Under the pieces are notes generated by a model. The model saw nothing but the letters and a program-made list of their open reading frames with translations. It was not told the DNA's origin and did no database searches. From contig JAIUCV010000019.1 in assembly GCA_026724425.1 (NCBI GenBank), positions 8,925,280 through 8,989,279 on the forward strand: 64,000 nt of DNA, read 5' to 3'. Each line of letters begins with the position of its first letter. Position 1 is the first letter of the stretch. The position numbers and the translations under genes are program-made. The stretch is from Erythrophleum ivorense (Eukaryota; Streptophyta; Magnoliopsida; Fabales; Fabaceae). This document shows positions 1 to 11,719 of this stretch, piece by piece.

Positions 1-1499
1 CCCTTTAGAACTTAAAACTTGATGAACACTCAAAATATCACGAGGCTGAAAAATAGAACCAGTGTCTGAAGTAAGAAGTGGCAAGGGAACGTACTGATGC
101 GTATGATCACCAACACATTTTTTTAAGAGGGAGACGTGAAACACTGGATGGATTTTAGCTTCAGAAGGTAAGGATAGTTTATAAGCAACAGACCCAATTC
201 AAGCTAACACCTAGAAAGGACCAAAATATTACAACCTAAGTTTCTGTGATTTTCAAAGTTGTACTGAATGCTGTCGATAAGGTTGGAGTTTGACAAAGAC
301 CTAGTCGCCTACATGAAAAGAAACCTCAGTACGTTGAGAATCGGCAAATCACTTCATCCATTCTTGAGCATGCAATAAGTTGGCTTTGAGATGATCTAAG
401 AGAGCATCTCGATCCTGTACCTGTTGTGATAAGCCAGAAGGAGTATCATCAGAAGGTGCAGCATGAACAATAGATGGAGGATCCTGACCGTAAATAGCCT
501 TGAATGGGGTCATTGCAATAGAGGTATGAAATGATTGGTTATACCAAAATTCAGCCTATGGCAAATACTGGACCCAAAAACTAGGCTGCTCATAACGAAG
601 CATCGTAAGTACATCTCAATGCATTTATTAAGAGCCTCAGATTGCCCGTTGGTCTGAGGATGATACGAAGAGCTCATAGCCAAAGTAGTTCCTTGTAAAT
701 GAAACAAGTGCTACCAGAATGCACTGGTGAAAGCTCTGTCACGGTCTGAGATAATTGAGCGAGGAACTCCATGAAGTTTAACCACTGTATTGATAAAAGT
801 TTTCGCAACTTGTAAACTGGTATAATTGCCTCGCAAGGGAGCCAGATGAAAATATTTTGAAAGTCGATCAATAACGACCATAATCATCGAATAACCTCAA
901 GAAACTAGAAGATTGGTTATAAAATCCATGGCCACATCTTCCTAAACTTGATGAGAAATTGGCAAAGGACTCAGTAGACCAACAGGATGTAATTGTGAGA
1001 TCTTAGCTTGCTTACAAACCTGACACTGTTGAACAAAAGTTCGAACATCCTCTCGCATGTTTTTCCAAAAAAATTGAGAAGAAATCCTTGCTAAAGTTCG
1101 TAGATAACCCGAGTGGTCGCCTACTGCAAAAGAATGAAATTCCTATAAGACTTTTGAAATAATAGCACGAGCATGATGAGGAATCACAACTCGATTTTTC
1201 CAATATAGTAACCCATCACGTACAGCATAGTGAGGCATGGCAGTAGGGTCATCTCGAAATTTTTGCATAAGTGCCTGTAATTTAGTAGAACTTTGAAGCT
1301 CTAGAAATATGTCATCAAATATGGAAGCATGAAGGATTGAACATGCAATTAAACAAGAACGAGATAAAGCATCTGCAACTCAGTTTTGTGCACCTGGTTT
1401 ATACTCAATAGAATAACGATAACCCATTAATTTGGGAAGCCACTTTTGTTGTTCTGGTGTTTGTACAACTTGATCAAAGAGGTGCTTAAGGCTTTTCTG
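1..1499 (-). pseudogene. Integrase of the gypsy element, broken, C-terminus cut by window edge
   Basis: The minus strand shows the integrase zinc-binding end (a C-x2-C, CQVCKQAK, near 1005-1030). It is followed by core-domain landmarks: MDFI (first catalytic Asp region, about 915-930), SDRDRAF (second Asp, about 730-750) and HPQTNGQSEALNK with the catalytic Glu (about 620-660). At 1-180 the GPY/F-like HPVFHVSLLKK remains in an open frame that leaves the window. Several stops lie between these blocks, including one near 1145 and one near 210. This enzyme inserts the element cDNA into the genome; here it is a fossil. Confidence 0.82.
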
Positions 1500-2995
1500 A
1501 TCTGTACAAATTATAAAATTGTGGCGAAGTAGATAATGTCAAAATTTAGAAACTGCATCTGTTATTGCATAAAGTTCTCGCACATAGGCAGATTGAGCAC
1601 TCATACATGGAGATAGCTTTTTCAAAAAATAATAGATCGGATGCCCTTTCTGACTCAAAACTGCCCCTATTCCCTGACCAGAGGCATCAGTTTCAATGAT
1701 AAATGGTTGTGAAAAAACTGGCAATGCAAGAACTAGAGCTGATGATAAAGCATGCTTAAGGCGATGAAATGTTGTTTGTGTCTCAGAAGACCATGAGAAG
1801 TTATCTTTTTGAAGAAGCTGTGTAAGCGGTAGAGCAATAGAGGCATATTGACGTGTAAAACGTTGATAATATCCTGTCAATCCAAGAAAGCCACATAGTT
1901 ATGTAACAGTTTGCGAAATAGGCCAATCAACTACTACCTTGACTTTATTGGCATCCATCTCCACCCCTTGAGAAGAAACAATATGCCCAAGATACTCAAT
2001 ACGTAATTGACCAAAAGAGCATTTGGAAAGTTTAGCATATAATTGATGATGTAAAAGTTGTTCTAGCACCACAGTAAGATGCTTAAGGTGAGTGCTCCAA
2101 GAAGGGCTATAAACAAGTATATCATCAAAAAAAATGAGAACAAACCTGTGAAGAAATGGCCTAAAAATATTAGTCATTAGAGCCTAGAAAGTGGCAGGAG
2201 CGTTAGTGAGGCCAAAGGGCATCACTAGCCATTCATAATGGCCATGATGTGTTATAAAAGCTACCTTTTCTCGATCTTTTGCCCGAAGTAGCACTTGATG
2301 ATAGAGAAATCTTAAATCTAGCTTTGAATACACAGTTGAGCCATGCAATTCATCCAACAATTCATTAACAGTTGGAATAGGAAAGGAGTCTTTAATAATA
2401 ACTGCATTGAGTGCTCTATAATCAACACAAATCGCCATGAGTCATCTTTCTTTTTAACCAATAACACTAGAGCTGAAAAAGGACTGGTATTGGGTTGTAT
2501 TAAACCCTCGTTCAACATATCGGTAACCATTTTCTTAATTTCAATTTTCTGGCTATAAGGGTATCTATATGGTCGTACCTTAACAGGTGCAATATTAGGT
2601 TCCAAAATAATGGCATGGTCATGTGATCGGGAAGGAGGTAGCCCATGAGGTATAGAGAAAACTAACTTGAACTGTTTCAAAACTGCAATTAAATCCTCAG
2701 GAAGGCCTGACGGAATTGTAGGTTCATTAGGCTCTACCTCTATTAAACTTGCAGATAGAGTAAATAACTCTTTGATTGCATCAGTAGATTGAAGCCATTT
2801 AAAATGATGAAATTGAGCAACAATAGGAAAAGCATGCTTGGATCCTCTTAATATAACAAATTTGTCATTAAGATAAAACTTGATAACATAAGCATTATAA
2901 TCTGCAACATGAGGTCCAAGAGTTGCCAACCATGAAGCACCGAGAATTACATCAGAGCTAGCCACTTGTAACACGTAAGCTGGGAAGACTAACAA
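1500..2995 (-). pseudogene. Reverse transcriptase and RNase H of the gypsy element, broken
   Basis: Consecutive minus-strand segments show RT landmarks in order: a Pro-rich thumb-to-fingers entry with KKKDDSWR (about 2445), VDYRALN (about 2425), FPIPTVNELLDEL, MPFGLTNAPATF (ending 2187), then the catalytic FFDDILVY (about 2121-2130). RNase H follows with ETDASGQGIGAVLSQ (about 1665-1705). The frame shifts by one base near 2437. A TAG at 2184-2186 interrupts NAPATF from the next conserved residues, and a TAA at 1899-1901 splits the RT/RNase H connection (GFLGLTGYYQRF follows). The copied product would be the element cDNA; it is non-functional here. Confidence 0.88.
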
Positions 2996-3164
2996 TTGAT
3001 CTTATATTATCAGATATACTGCTCGAACAATACCTTGACTCTCTAAATAATTCCCATTTCCCACCAACACTCTGAAAGCAAGAACAGGTTCAACAGGTAA
3101 TTGTAAATGTCGAGCCATTCGCGGTGTGATAAAATTGTCGGAACTGCCACCGTCAAGTAGTACT
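2996..3164 (-). pseudogene. Aspartic protease of the gypsy element, broken
   Basis: The minus-strand frame entering at about 3164 reads LLDGGSSDNFI at 3131-3160. This is the DGGS form of the aspartic-protease active site (D-S/T-G class) common in plant gypsy elements. It lies immediately downstream of the zinc knuckle, as expected. The upstream 8-bp duplication at 3167-3182 puts it out of frame with gag, and a stop near 3001-3005 separates it from the next open segment. It would have processed the gag-pol polyprotein. Confidence 0.75.
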
Positions 3165-4374
3165 TGAACGTTAGAACGTTAGAACCGTTAATAGAACCAG
3201 TAAAACGTATTGTAGCAACTCCCATTGAACCTTGATAAGCATGGAATGAGAGGTGAGGAGTTGCTGAAGAATCTTCAGTAGCAGACGAAACTTGCAGTTC
3301 AATAGGTTCAACTGGAGATGGGTCATCACTTTCGCCAGGATCAGTCATTAATAACATTAACGGACGATTGTGGCACCTGTGAGATGGTGAAAACTTTCCA
3401 TCACAATTGTAACACAAGCCTTTCTCTCTTCTCACTTGCATTTCAGTCGGTGAAATGTGCTTAATGGGATGTAACGGTCTCACGCTTGGTGTAGGAAGTA
3501 ATGGAGTAGTACTTGACTTTTGAGTTGCAGTAAGTGTTGAATAAGTACTAGTAAAAGAACTCAGATTCATATTAGTTGTTCTAGAAGAAACAGACATCGC
3601 CTTGGATCTCACTGAGTAAGGCAGTGCATTATCCTTCTCATCATATAATCTAGCTAAGTCCACAGCCTTCAAAAGTGTTGAAGGAGATTGCACCACAACA
3701 TCTTGTCGGATTTGGGGCTTCAATCCACTCACAAAACAATCTAGAAGTGCTTCTTCAGATAATCCAGTAACCCGACTTGCCAAAATTATGAATTTTTTAT
3801 AGTAGGAGGCAATTGACTCAGTCTGAGTTAATTTAAACAACTAAGCCCGAGGACAATCGAATTGAGAGGGCCCATATTGGTGTTCTATTGCTTCTGTCAA
3901 TGTGGCCCACATTGAAATTTGCCCAGACTTTTGCAACATTTGAAACCAAGGTACCACTGAACCCTCCATATTGATTCCAACAACAACCAAACGCCGAGGA
4001 TCTGGAATGTCGTAATAAGAAAACTGTTCTGCACGAAAAATCCAGTTAAGAGGTTCTATGCCATCGAACTTAGGAAAATCCAACTTCACTTGTCGCATAT
4101 GAAGAGATTGAGATGACTGAAATATGGACGAAGCATTTGAATCTAAATTAGAAACAGTGTTGGAAGGTGACTGTTGAAAGCGATCCATGCTTCTAGTTAG
4201 CGCATGCATCGCTCGTGTAATGCCATCAAGAAAAACCTCCAATCTATCTATACAACTCATTGAACTCTCTAGCTTGTCCATACGTCTAGCATTAAGTTGA
4301 TTAGATTGGTCCACCATATCTGAAAGATGCTTAAACTCATTTGATAAATCCTTGAGACGAGTATTATCTGCCAT
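3165..4374 (-). pseudogene. gag of the gypsy element (capsid plus zinc knuckle), broken
   Basis: The likely start is the ATG at 4372-4374, the first Met followed by typical gag sequence. The capsid-like part contains the hallmark KLDFPKFDGIEPLNWIFRAEQFF-type region (K-D-F-P-F-D-G and W at about residues 90-105), normal for plant gypsy gag. A TAG at 3841-3843 interrupts it. The continuing frame (3840 downwards) holds a retroviral zinc knuckle, CYNCDGKFSPSHRC, preceded by a Ser/Thr/Pro-rich linker. An 8-bp tandem duplication (aacgttag at 3167-3174 and 3175-3182) then shifts the frame just before the protease. Gag would coat the RNA in cytoplasmic particles; this copy cannot make the full protein. 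Confidence 0.85.
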
Positions 4375-4492
4375 ACGCTTTCTTAATGAAAGCACCAAAA
4401 TATGATGTTCGATCTGCAAAAATAATATGGAAACAAGAAAGAAATGGAGAAAGTACTGATACATTCTTATTAAATTGAATATTCTGATACAA

Positions 4493-4773
4493 TGCAGAGA
4501 ATTAAGCACACTCAGAATGGAGGAAGAAGACAATCACGAGGAAGAGAAGAATTACAGAGGGATGTCACTCATAATATTTTTCCATATCCATCTACCCATA
4601 CTATCTCTCCTACTTATCGTCACATGTGTAACTTCCACGACAACTTCCTCATGCAGTTACTCTTGTGTAGGACACCTGTCTCTCCCACTGTATGCTTTTG
4701 ATCTTGAATCTTAGAATCACTTGACACATCACAGTTTGAATATTGACCATCCACGTGTTGCTGTAATATAACA
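4493..4773 (-). repeat. Probable 5' LTR of the gypsy element, with primer-binding site beside it
   Basis: On the minus strand the segment starts TGTTATATTACAGC and ends CTCTGCA, giving TG...CA termini. At 4482-4492 it is followed by TTGTATCAGAA, one mismatch from the start of the common plant initiator-Met-tRNA primer site TGGTATCAGA. A longer reading ending at 4457 (GTATCA) also gives a CA terminus but then no primer site follows, so I prefer 4493. The partner LTR is outside the window, so the limits are inferred. Confidence 0.6.
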
Positions 4774-7700
4774 GTGTGTTGGCCTTCACAAGAGGCTAGA
4801 AATACTCTTAGTAGATTGTGAGGTACTTAGGCTAACAACTATTATTATACATTAGTTGCAAGGTTCTACATAAGACATCCACCCAATAAAAACATTTCAA
4901 GTATATAAATATGCATGTATAAATGAGATGTGAAGTTTAAAAGAAAATAGAAGTAGAAAACCATATTTAGAACACCTCCAAGCCATGTAACCTTTAAATT
5001 AAATTCAAAAACATTCTGAGCAAGCATTGTAACTTCCTTTCTAACCATTGTAACCTTAGTATAGAAAAAACATCTTTTAAAACAAAGTTTTGTGACATTT
5101 TGAGCTGACTTTGTAACATCATTTGTAACATTTAGAACAGAATTGTAAATTGTAACTTTACGTGGTAAAATTATAACTTTTACAACCAAAAAATTTAACT
5201 TTCTAAACCATAATTGTAACTTTCAATTTTCTAAACCAGAATTGTACATAACCTTCCAAAATGCAATCTCGATAAATTTCCACCATGGAGGAATAAACAA
5301 CACAATTCCGTCAAATAAATAATCATCCCTTAGGTTAAAATCACAAGGTTTGTCTCATGGATGAAGTTTCGTATAGAGTAAGAACATGAGTAGAAAACAA
5401 AGCATTGAACAAATATCAGAATTCTTCAAAAGGCCTCCTATTAAAAATTGACTTTGAAAACAATGAAACATGTTGTAATGAGAATTTTCTACCTATAACT
5501 TGAAGCCAAGATAGCAATGGGTCTTCTAAGCCTTGTGCTCAGAGCTAAACCCATCCATAGCGGTAGCTATGAATTTCCTATACACGTTAACGTCAGACAT
5601 TATATGCATTACCATCCTAATAGACAGTCTTTAACCTAGATCTTGCTAAGATTCCTAAACATAACCCAAAACCTCAAGGCTCTTGTTTCGTAGTTACTAG
5701 CTACAGTTCATATTAATATATCTATTATTCATTTAACAATACCCATAACCTAAATCATCCTTATCTAATATTCAAAATGAAGATTAAGTTTAGAAATTAC
5801 TTTAAACAACCAAATAAGCAGTGGGAGTCAATCTAGACTTTTAAGAATCCTGCACAAAAACAGCAATGGTTGGGCTGAATTATCACGTCACATCAAACAT
5901 TGAAAAATGAGTTATGGAGGCACCGAGTTGGATGTTGGCTTGAAATAGTGACAGATGACAGTGGGTAGACTGGGAGTCCTCTAAAGTATAAATTTCCTTA
6001 CAATGCGTCTAAAGTGAAGCGCATTACGGTAATAGAAGAGGTTTAATTGAAAAAATGAAAAAAAAAAGGAAAAACATTATATTTCACACACTTCATGAAT
6101 CCTTTAATTTTAAAGGATCCGTGTTGCGGTGGTATCGTTATAGAGGTGAAGAAAGGTGGTGGAAGATGAAGAGAACCCGAAGATGACTCTAGAATGAAGC
6201 AGAACTTGTGTAATAAGACGAAGGAAACCGAAAAAGAAAAATGGAGGAAAAATGAAAACAGAGATATGGAATGGGTGGTCAAATTTCCACTCAGATTATG
6301 GAAAAATGAAAAATGAAAACAAAGAATGAAAAATAGTTTGATCCTTGAACAGGCTTTCTGATTCCCACAGCTTATTTATATGTCAATCGTTTAAGATATA
6401 AGTGACATAATGTAAACAAAGAAATACTCTTATTTGGATTCAAAATAAATATTAAGAAATAAAAATTTCAAAGAATCAAATTTTATCTTTTGGATTCTAA
6501 TTTAAAATTAAAAAAAAAAAAACTCTGCTTTCAAAAGCTTTCGAACGAAACGAAATTGATCTAGAAGTTTTGAAATTTTCATTAAAATAATTTTATGAAT
6601 AACTATTATGTAAGGGAGAAATACTGAACTTTTAAAATCTTAAAATGAATATTTTACAGAGCTCCCCTTATAAGGTATTGTATAATTTTTTTTTTTAGTC
6701 TGAAACGGATAAAGCATCAACTAATGGTTTAAATTTCATGACTTACTAAATTAATTTTAAATACTTTAACCGCCCTCCAATAATTAATAATATTCTAATT
6801 CATACATTAATTACTAACAAAAAGTTGGAGTTCTTTAGCCTCCTTTGTTATCCCAAAAAAAAAAGTTGGAGCCATTGGAGAGACCTTTATCTTTTTGGCC
6901 AAATAGTATAGAGAGGCCTTGGTGTAATACGTTTTTGAATTTCCACACCGATCCTCTCTTTTCTTTTTTTTTGCCGAAACTCTTATATGAAAGTTTACTT
7001 GCGAACTAGATTTTCTTTTGTGCCCCTACACAATAAAAGATGTTGTATCCTTCAAACAGAGGTCTGATTTTTTTTATTTTAACTTTATTATTATTTTTTT
7101 AAAGCAGCTTGGATTTCCTGCATAACATATTAAATTCCATTCAGGCAAGAATATAATAACATAAACACATGTAACGATAAAATCTTTTTTTTCTAAATCA
7201 CGAATATAGAATAATCCATGCTTTTAACAAGATGTTTTTAAAATATTTAGTACAATAGGTGGTTATCATTAAAAATTAAATTGAAAACTTAAAGAATTCT
7301 CGGAGTTAACACAAATGACCCCGTAATAAAAGTTTTATGAATAGTTATCCATAACGTCACAAATCTTGTTAAAATATAATTTTATCAGTTTATTAAAACT
7401 ACTATCACTTCCTGTAGTTCAAATTTTTGGTAGATCTCATGTATTAGGACTATGCAACATCGAGAAAGCAAAAAAAAAAAAAAAAAATAGAGGAAAAAAG
7501 TTGATGGTACCTAGTCCGAGTAGGAAGCCACACTATAAACAATTTATCTACTGTGCGATTTTCTCTGTAGATATAATATATATTGATATTAAGACAAAGT
7601 GAATATTTTTATACTAATAAATGGCCGAGTACTCCCTCAAAAATTCCTAGAAATTAGATTGATTTAGTTTTCAAGTGAACAATAGTAATCATCATCATCG

Positions 7701-7991
7701 ATTACCTTTTAATTTTAACTAATCAATTTACATTCCTTTGTGGATTCACATAACATTTTAGAAAATATAACGTCAAATTTTTTTTTTTATAAAAATTCAT
7801 TGTCATAGCTAATGGCCATACAAAACTTATTTCATAAAAAAAAATAGCAATGACATTAATACTTGGGTTCATTGGATCAATTGTTAGACCAATGGGCATT
7901 ATGAACTTAGAAGCTCCAATGCCCATGTTACTTGGCTAGCCTTCTGATTTTACTGTTAAACATGTTGTTCATCTAGTATTGACTAGACTTG
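4774..7991. other. Non-coding AT-rich stretch
   Basis: I see no gene here. Open frames are short and lack recognisable motifs. The stretch holds the TTGTAAC-rich block listed separately, a poly-A run near 7470-7487 and several poly-T runs. The block around 5880-6350 has a more even base composition, with purine-rich text resembling an untranslated leader or LTR, but nothing identifies it. Confidence 0.6.
4985..5260. repeat. Degenerate repeat of a TTGTAAC/GTAACWTT motif
   Basis: About ten occurrences of TTGTAAC or close variants (gtaacct, ttgtgac, attataact, attgtac) recur every 15-45 bp. They include a phrase tttctaaacca-aattgtaac seen twice around 5195-5245. The spacing is irregular, so this is not a clean microsatellite. 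A minus-strand open frame across it (4866-5189) shows repeated VT/NVT only because of the DNA repeat and is not taken as a gene. Confidence 0.5.
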
Positions 7992-10900
7992 ATTATTGTC
8001 ATGACTCAATTTTTAAGTCATGATTGGTGTATAGATTAAATCAATTTAGTGATTAGCTTAGCTTAACAAATCTTAAGAATTCAAACTTAACTATAATACC
8101 ACTTATTTAAACCCACATATACAATCCATATGTTTTGAAAATATGCATACATATCATATAATTCATTTAGAGGATGCCAAAAATTTGGTAGTACCTCCCT
8201 TAGAAGTTAGACATTCCAACTTGTATAATAATTCAATCCAACACTTATACCAATAATATCAAGTTACATTTAATAGAATACTTCATCAAGAAACTATAAA
8301 TAATATATGCACATATTCAAAGTGGCCATAACGGGCTCTGTAAAGACATGATGCCTATCGTCCCCAAAGTACTCTCACCCTTATATGCCACCACATCACA
8401 GAATCCGACACCAACTGCACAAGATTGTGCACATATCAATGTGTTTGGTAGCATATGAGCTTTTAGATCACCTTGTTCTTCTATCTACTAGTCTGTAAAA
8501 TAATAAAAGAAATAAATAAATCTATCACTAGCTTAATGAGTGCATAAATAACAAAGTGTATGAGAAAAGAAACAAGTGCGTGTTTGAGTTTTTAAAAATT
8601 GAATAGTTAACAAATAATTTAAGCAATATTACATTTTATAACTGAAATTAAAGGTAATTATTTAATAAACAAGAAATTCACAGATAAAGACCAAATTTTG
8701 TAAATATTAAGAAAATATCATGGAAAGAGACATCATAAGAAGGAACCAAACTATCAAATATCTTCACATTATCAAACCATAATATCATATCTCTTATCAT
8801 TACACTAGATACATTACATTTCAGTGTTTTCATAGTGCACATGTCACTACACTAAATATATCACATTGCAATGCTATCACAAAATCATAACTCACTCTAG
8901 GTACACCTAGGCCATTACCTTTACTAACAATAATAGGGTTCTAACTGGATTCTCATTCATTATTTATTTTTAAAAATAGAAATAGATAATAACATTCAAT
9001 AAAATAGCATTTTAGGCAACTAAAAGTAAAACAATGAATTAATAAAATAATAAAAAGAATTACCAATTAATAGAATTACCATAAAATATAAAATAGCAAA
9101 ATAAACATAAAACACTTCACTCACAAATATATATATACACACACATATAACTGCTTTTACTTTCCTAACTCTTTTCTTTGCATTCCACAAATATATATTT
9201 TTGCCACATTTCAATTGTCTATTTGTCTATTTGCCTATGAATATGTATACATACTTATACTTGCATTACAACATCTAATTTAAAATTTTGAAAACACAGA
9301 TTTTGTTTTCCCAAGATATTGAGCATATAAATCATAAAACAACGTTTGGATTAAGAAAACATAACATGGATTAAAATGAAAGTGTCATTTTGCTATTTAT
9401 ACACTTATCTGTTGAGATCAATAGTAGAGGTTCCTATTTATTATTACTCAGGATTGAACTTTAATTAAAGTAGTATTTCTGATATCACCGAAAATTATGT
9501 TCAACACGAATTAAATATTTTAGCTACTCAATTAGTATAACATTCGATTTTCATTAAAACGTCTGAAAAGAGTCAGTTATAAAAGCAAGTCTGTTGAAAT
9601 GAATGAGTTGAAACCAAATAAAATTAGGATAAAATTCTAAATAATAAAAAATGAGGATTTGATATTTGAATTGCTTAAAAACCTGAGCTAAATGAGCTAG
9701 AAAAGTTTGTGAAAGAAAATAAGGGCATTCATAATTTTTGATAACTTTAAAAAGCTCACAAGTGAGCTTTTTAAATAAAAAATTTAAGTTTTTTGGGGTT
9801 CTCAGAGATCCTGAAAATCATGAAAATTCCTAGAATAATTAAAACTCTTTTGATGAGGAATTTCGGCCATCAATTGACCGAACAGTTCGAAAAAATTTTA
9901 AATTCATTTTAAGTGAAACTAAAACCAATTTATAAGTATAGGAGCCTAAATATTATGATGGAAAAGGCATATTTTATAAAGGAGTTGAGTTGAGCCTAAA
10001 TGAAAGGAATCAAGAAAAGGGACTAAAATATAAAGTTAAAAATTGCATAAAGTGACTTCTCCCTTTCCATATAACACGTCCCACTCTCCTCCTCATCCTA
10101 ATTGACTTTGCTTCTATCCAAAATAAAGGAGAGACTAGTAGAAAATAACACACAAGAGGGAAGGCTTAGGAGAAGGAAAAGTTAAGGAAAAAGATCAAAA
10201 AATTATGGAATTTTATACTTCTTCTTTCATTAACCATGTTCTTCTCCTTTTCCTCTTTCTTTTTATGGTTTTCATGTGTGATTTAGGACTATTTTAGGTC
10301 TGGTTCAGAGGGAGGAGATTAGAATTTCAAGGAAAAGTTCATAGCAAAGTAAAGAGTTCTTGGAAAAGGCTTAAAACAAGGTTCCCTTTGCCTTTCATAC
10401 TTTCTTCTTGTGGTTCTTTCTCGTGTGTTGTTCAGCCAAGGAGAGCCCACCTAGGAGGGATTAAATTCTGACCAAAAGCAAGTAAGAAACCTAGGTTTTA
10501 GAGTGTAGGAAATTAAAAAATGCAATGAAATTCCAAAGAAAATCATTAGAGAACAAGTTGTCAAACCTAGGGATTTACTTGCACCTAGGCCAAAATGAAA
10601 CTTCCTAGTAGTAATTCAATATGTTCAAGAGTATATATAAGCTCTCAAGACATCTAGAAAACCTCCCAAGTAGTCATTCCCTAAAGGAGATGAAATAAAC
10701 TCCATGGGTGCATAATGGAGAGCATGTCTCGACCAAACAAGGATAAGGCACCTAGGGAGAGTTTTAAATTTTTCTAAGGCTAGAATGAGACTAAATATAA
10801 TAGGAGAACACCAAAGGAAGCCTTGAAAAAATTTAGAAAGCCTAGATTGTGAGATGGAGGTATAGACTCCATAATGAGACACAAAGAAACAACTCATAAC

Positions 10901-11390
10901 TAAACTCCTTAAAATGAATATGTGATGACTCCAATGAGTCTAAATGGAGTCAAGAGAATTAGATTAAAGAAGAGAATAGAGCCAAGATTATAAATTCTCA
11001 TAGTTGCTTCTTTAGATTTTGTATGGAACCATAATTAAGCCATAGAACAAAGTAACTTCACATAGAGTGTGTGTGATGCCAAAGCTTATTCCAATGATAT
11101 AATGAGGTCCCATTTGATGTATCTTGGCCAAAGGAATCAAGCTCCACCTCATTGTAAGTGTCTGGCCAAGAGAGGGGAAGAATAATCAAAAGAAAGACTT
11201 GTGATTTTGCTTCAAATGTAGCTCTCTAACCTTTCTCTCATACATTGTTAGATGTTTTCTTGTCTTTGGGTGCTTATATGCTTATTTGTGCCATGAGAAA
11301 TGTTTCTAGCTATTTCTTATATGTTATGGCACCATGATATTCTTGAAATATGTTTTATGGATGTTATATGGCTTGAATGGGTATGGTGAT

Positions 11391-11550
11391 GCCAAAAGTC
11401 CCTTAACAAGGGTGAGAATAAGCTAAAAGTCCTTAAGATTGGGTGAGATAAAGTCAAAAGTTTCAAAAAGAGTGAGACTTAGTTAAAAGTCCCTTGAAAA
11501 TAGGTGAGACAATTCTAAAAGTCTCAAAGAAAATAGGTGAGGTTAAATCA
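11391..11550 (+). repeat. Tandem AAAAGTCYC-GGTGAGA block inside solo LTR A
   Basis: About five imperfect units of roughly 30 bp each contain AAAAGTCC(C/T) followed by GGTGAGA. The same kind of block occurs in copy C (57838-58000, same orientation) and, in reverse orientation, in the 54433-61214 copy (56221-56400). It therefore belongs to the element and is not a local microsatellite. Confidence 0.75.
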
Positions 11551-11700
11551 ATGCCATTGAGAGCCTATGTATAATATGTAGAAGTTTCTTGAACATGGAA
11601 AATGCTTTATATATGTTTACTAGTAGCTTAAATTACCATGCATGCATTCTTATACTTGAAAATACATCCATTATGTATGTTTGAAAGGATAAAGAGCTAT

Positions 11701-11719
11701 TGAGATTCTTGGAATCTCA
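11701..11719 (+). repeat. Conserved hairpin TGAGATTC-N3-GAATCTCA, copy A
   Basis: A perfect 8-bp stem with a TTG loop, placed about 150 bp downstream of the AAAAGTCCC block. The same stem recurs with different loops at 58147-58165 and 56067-56085. Confidence 0.8.

Larger units (their letters stand above)
1..4773 (-). mobile_element. Ty3/gypsy LTR retrotransposon, decayed, 5' part only
   Basis: Read on the minus strand, the order is LTR, primer-binding site, gag, protease, reverse transcriptase, RNase H, integrase. That RT-before-integrase order is diagnostic of Ty3/gypsy (Metaviridae) rather than Copia. The leftmost bases still encode the end of integrase, with a GPY/F-like stretch (HPVFHVSLLKK) of the kind that precedes a chromodomain in plant chromoviruses. 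The 3' end and 3' LTR lie beyond the left edge. Reading is broken by in-frame stops (for example 3841-3843, 2184-2186, 1899-1901) and by frameshifts, so the copy is dead. The base next to the LTR suggests a target duplication of gtgtg at 4774-4778, but it cannot be verified without the other end. Confidence 0.93.

Noticed and set aside
4457..4773. Longer gypsy LTR ending at 4457
   Set aside because: It also ends in CA, but no primer-binding site follows, whereas the 4493 limit is followed by a near match to the Met-tRNA site.
4866..5189. Minus-strand 107-codon frame
   Set aside because: Repeated VT/NVT residues arise from the TTGTAAC DNA repeat; no protein family is evident.
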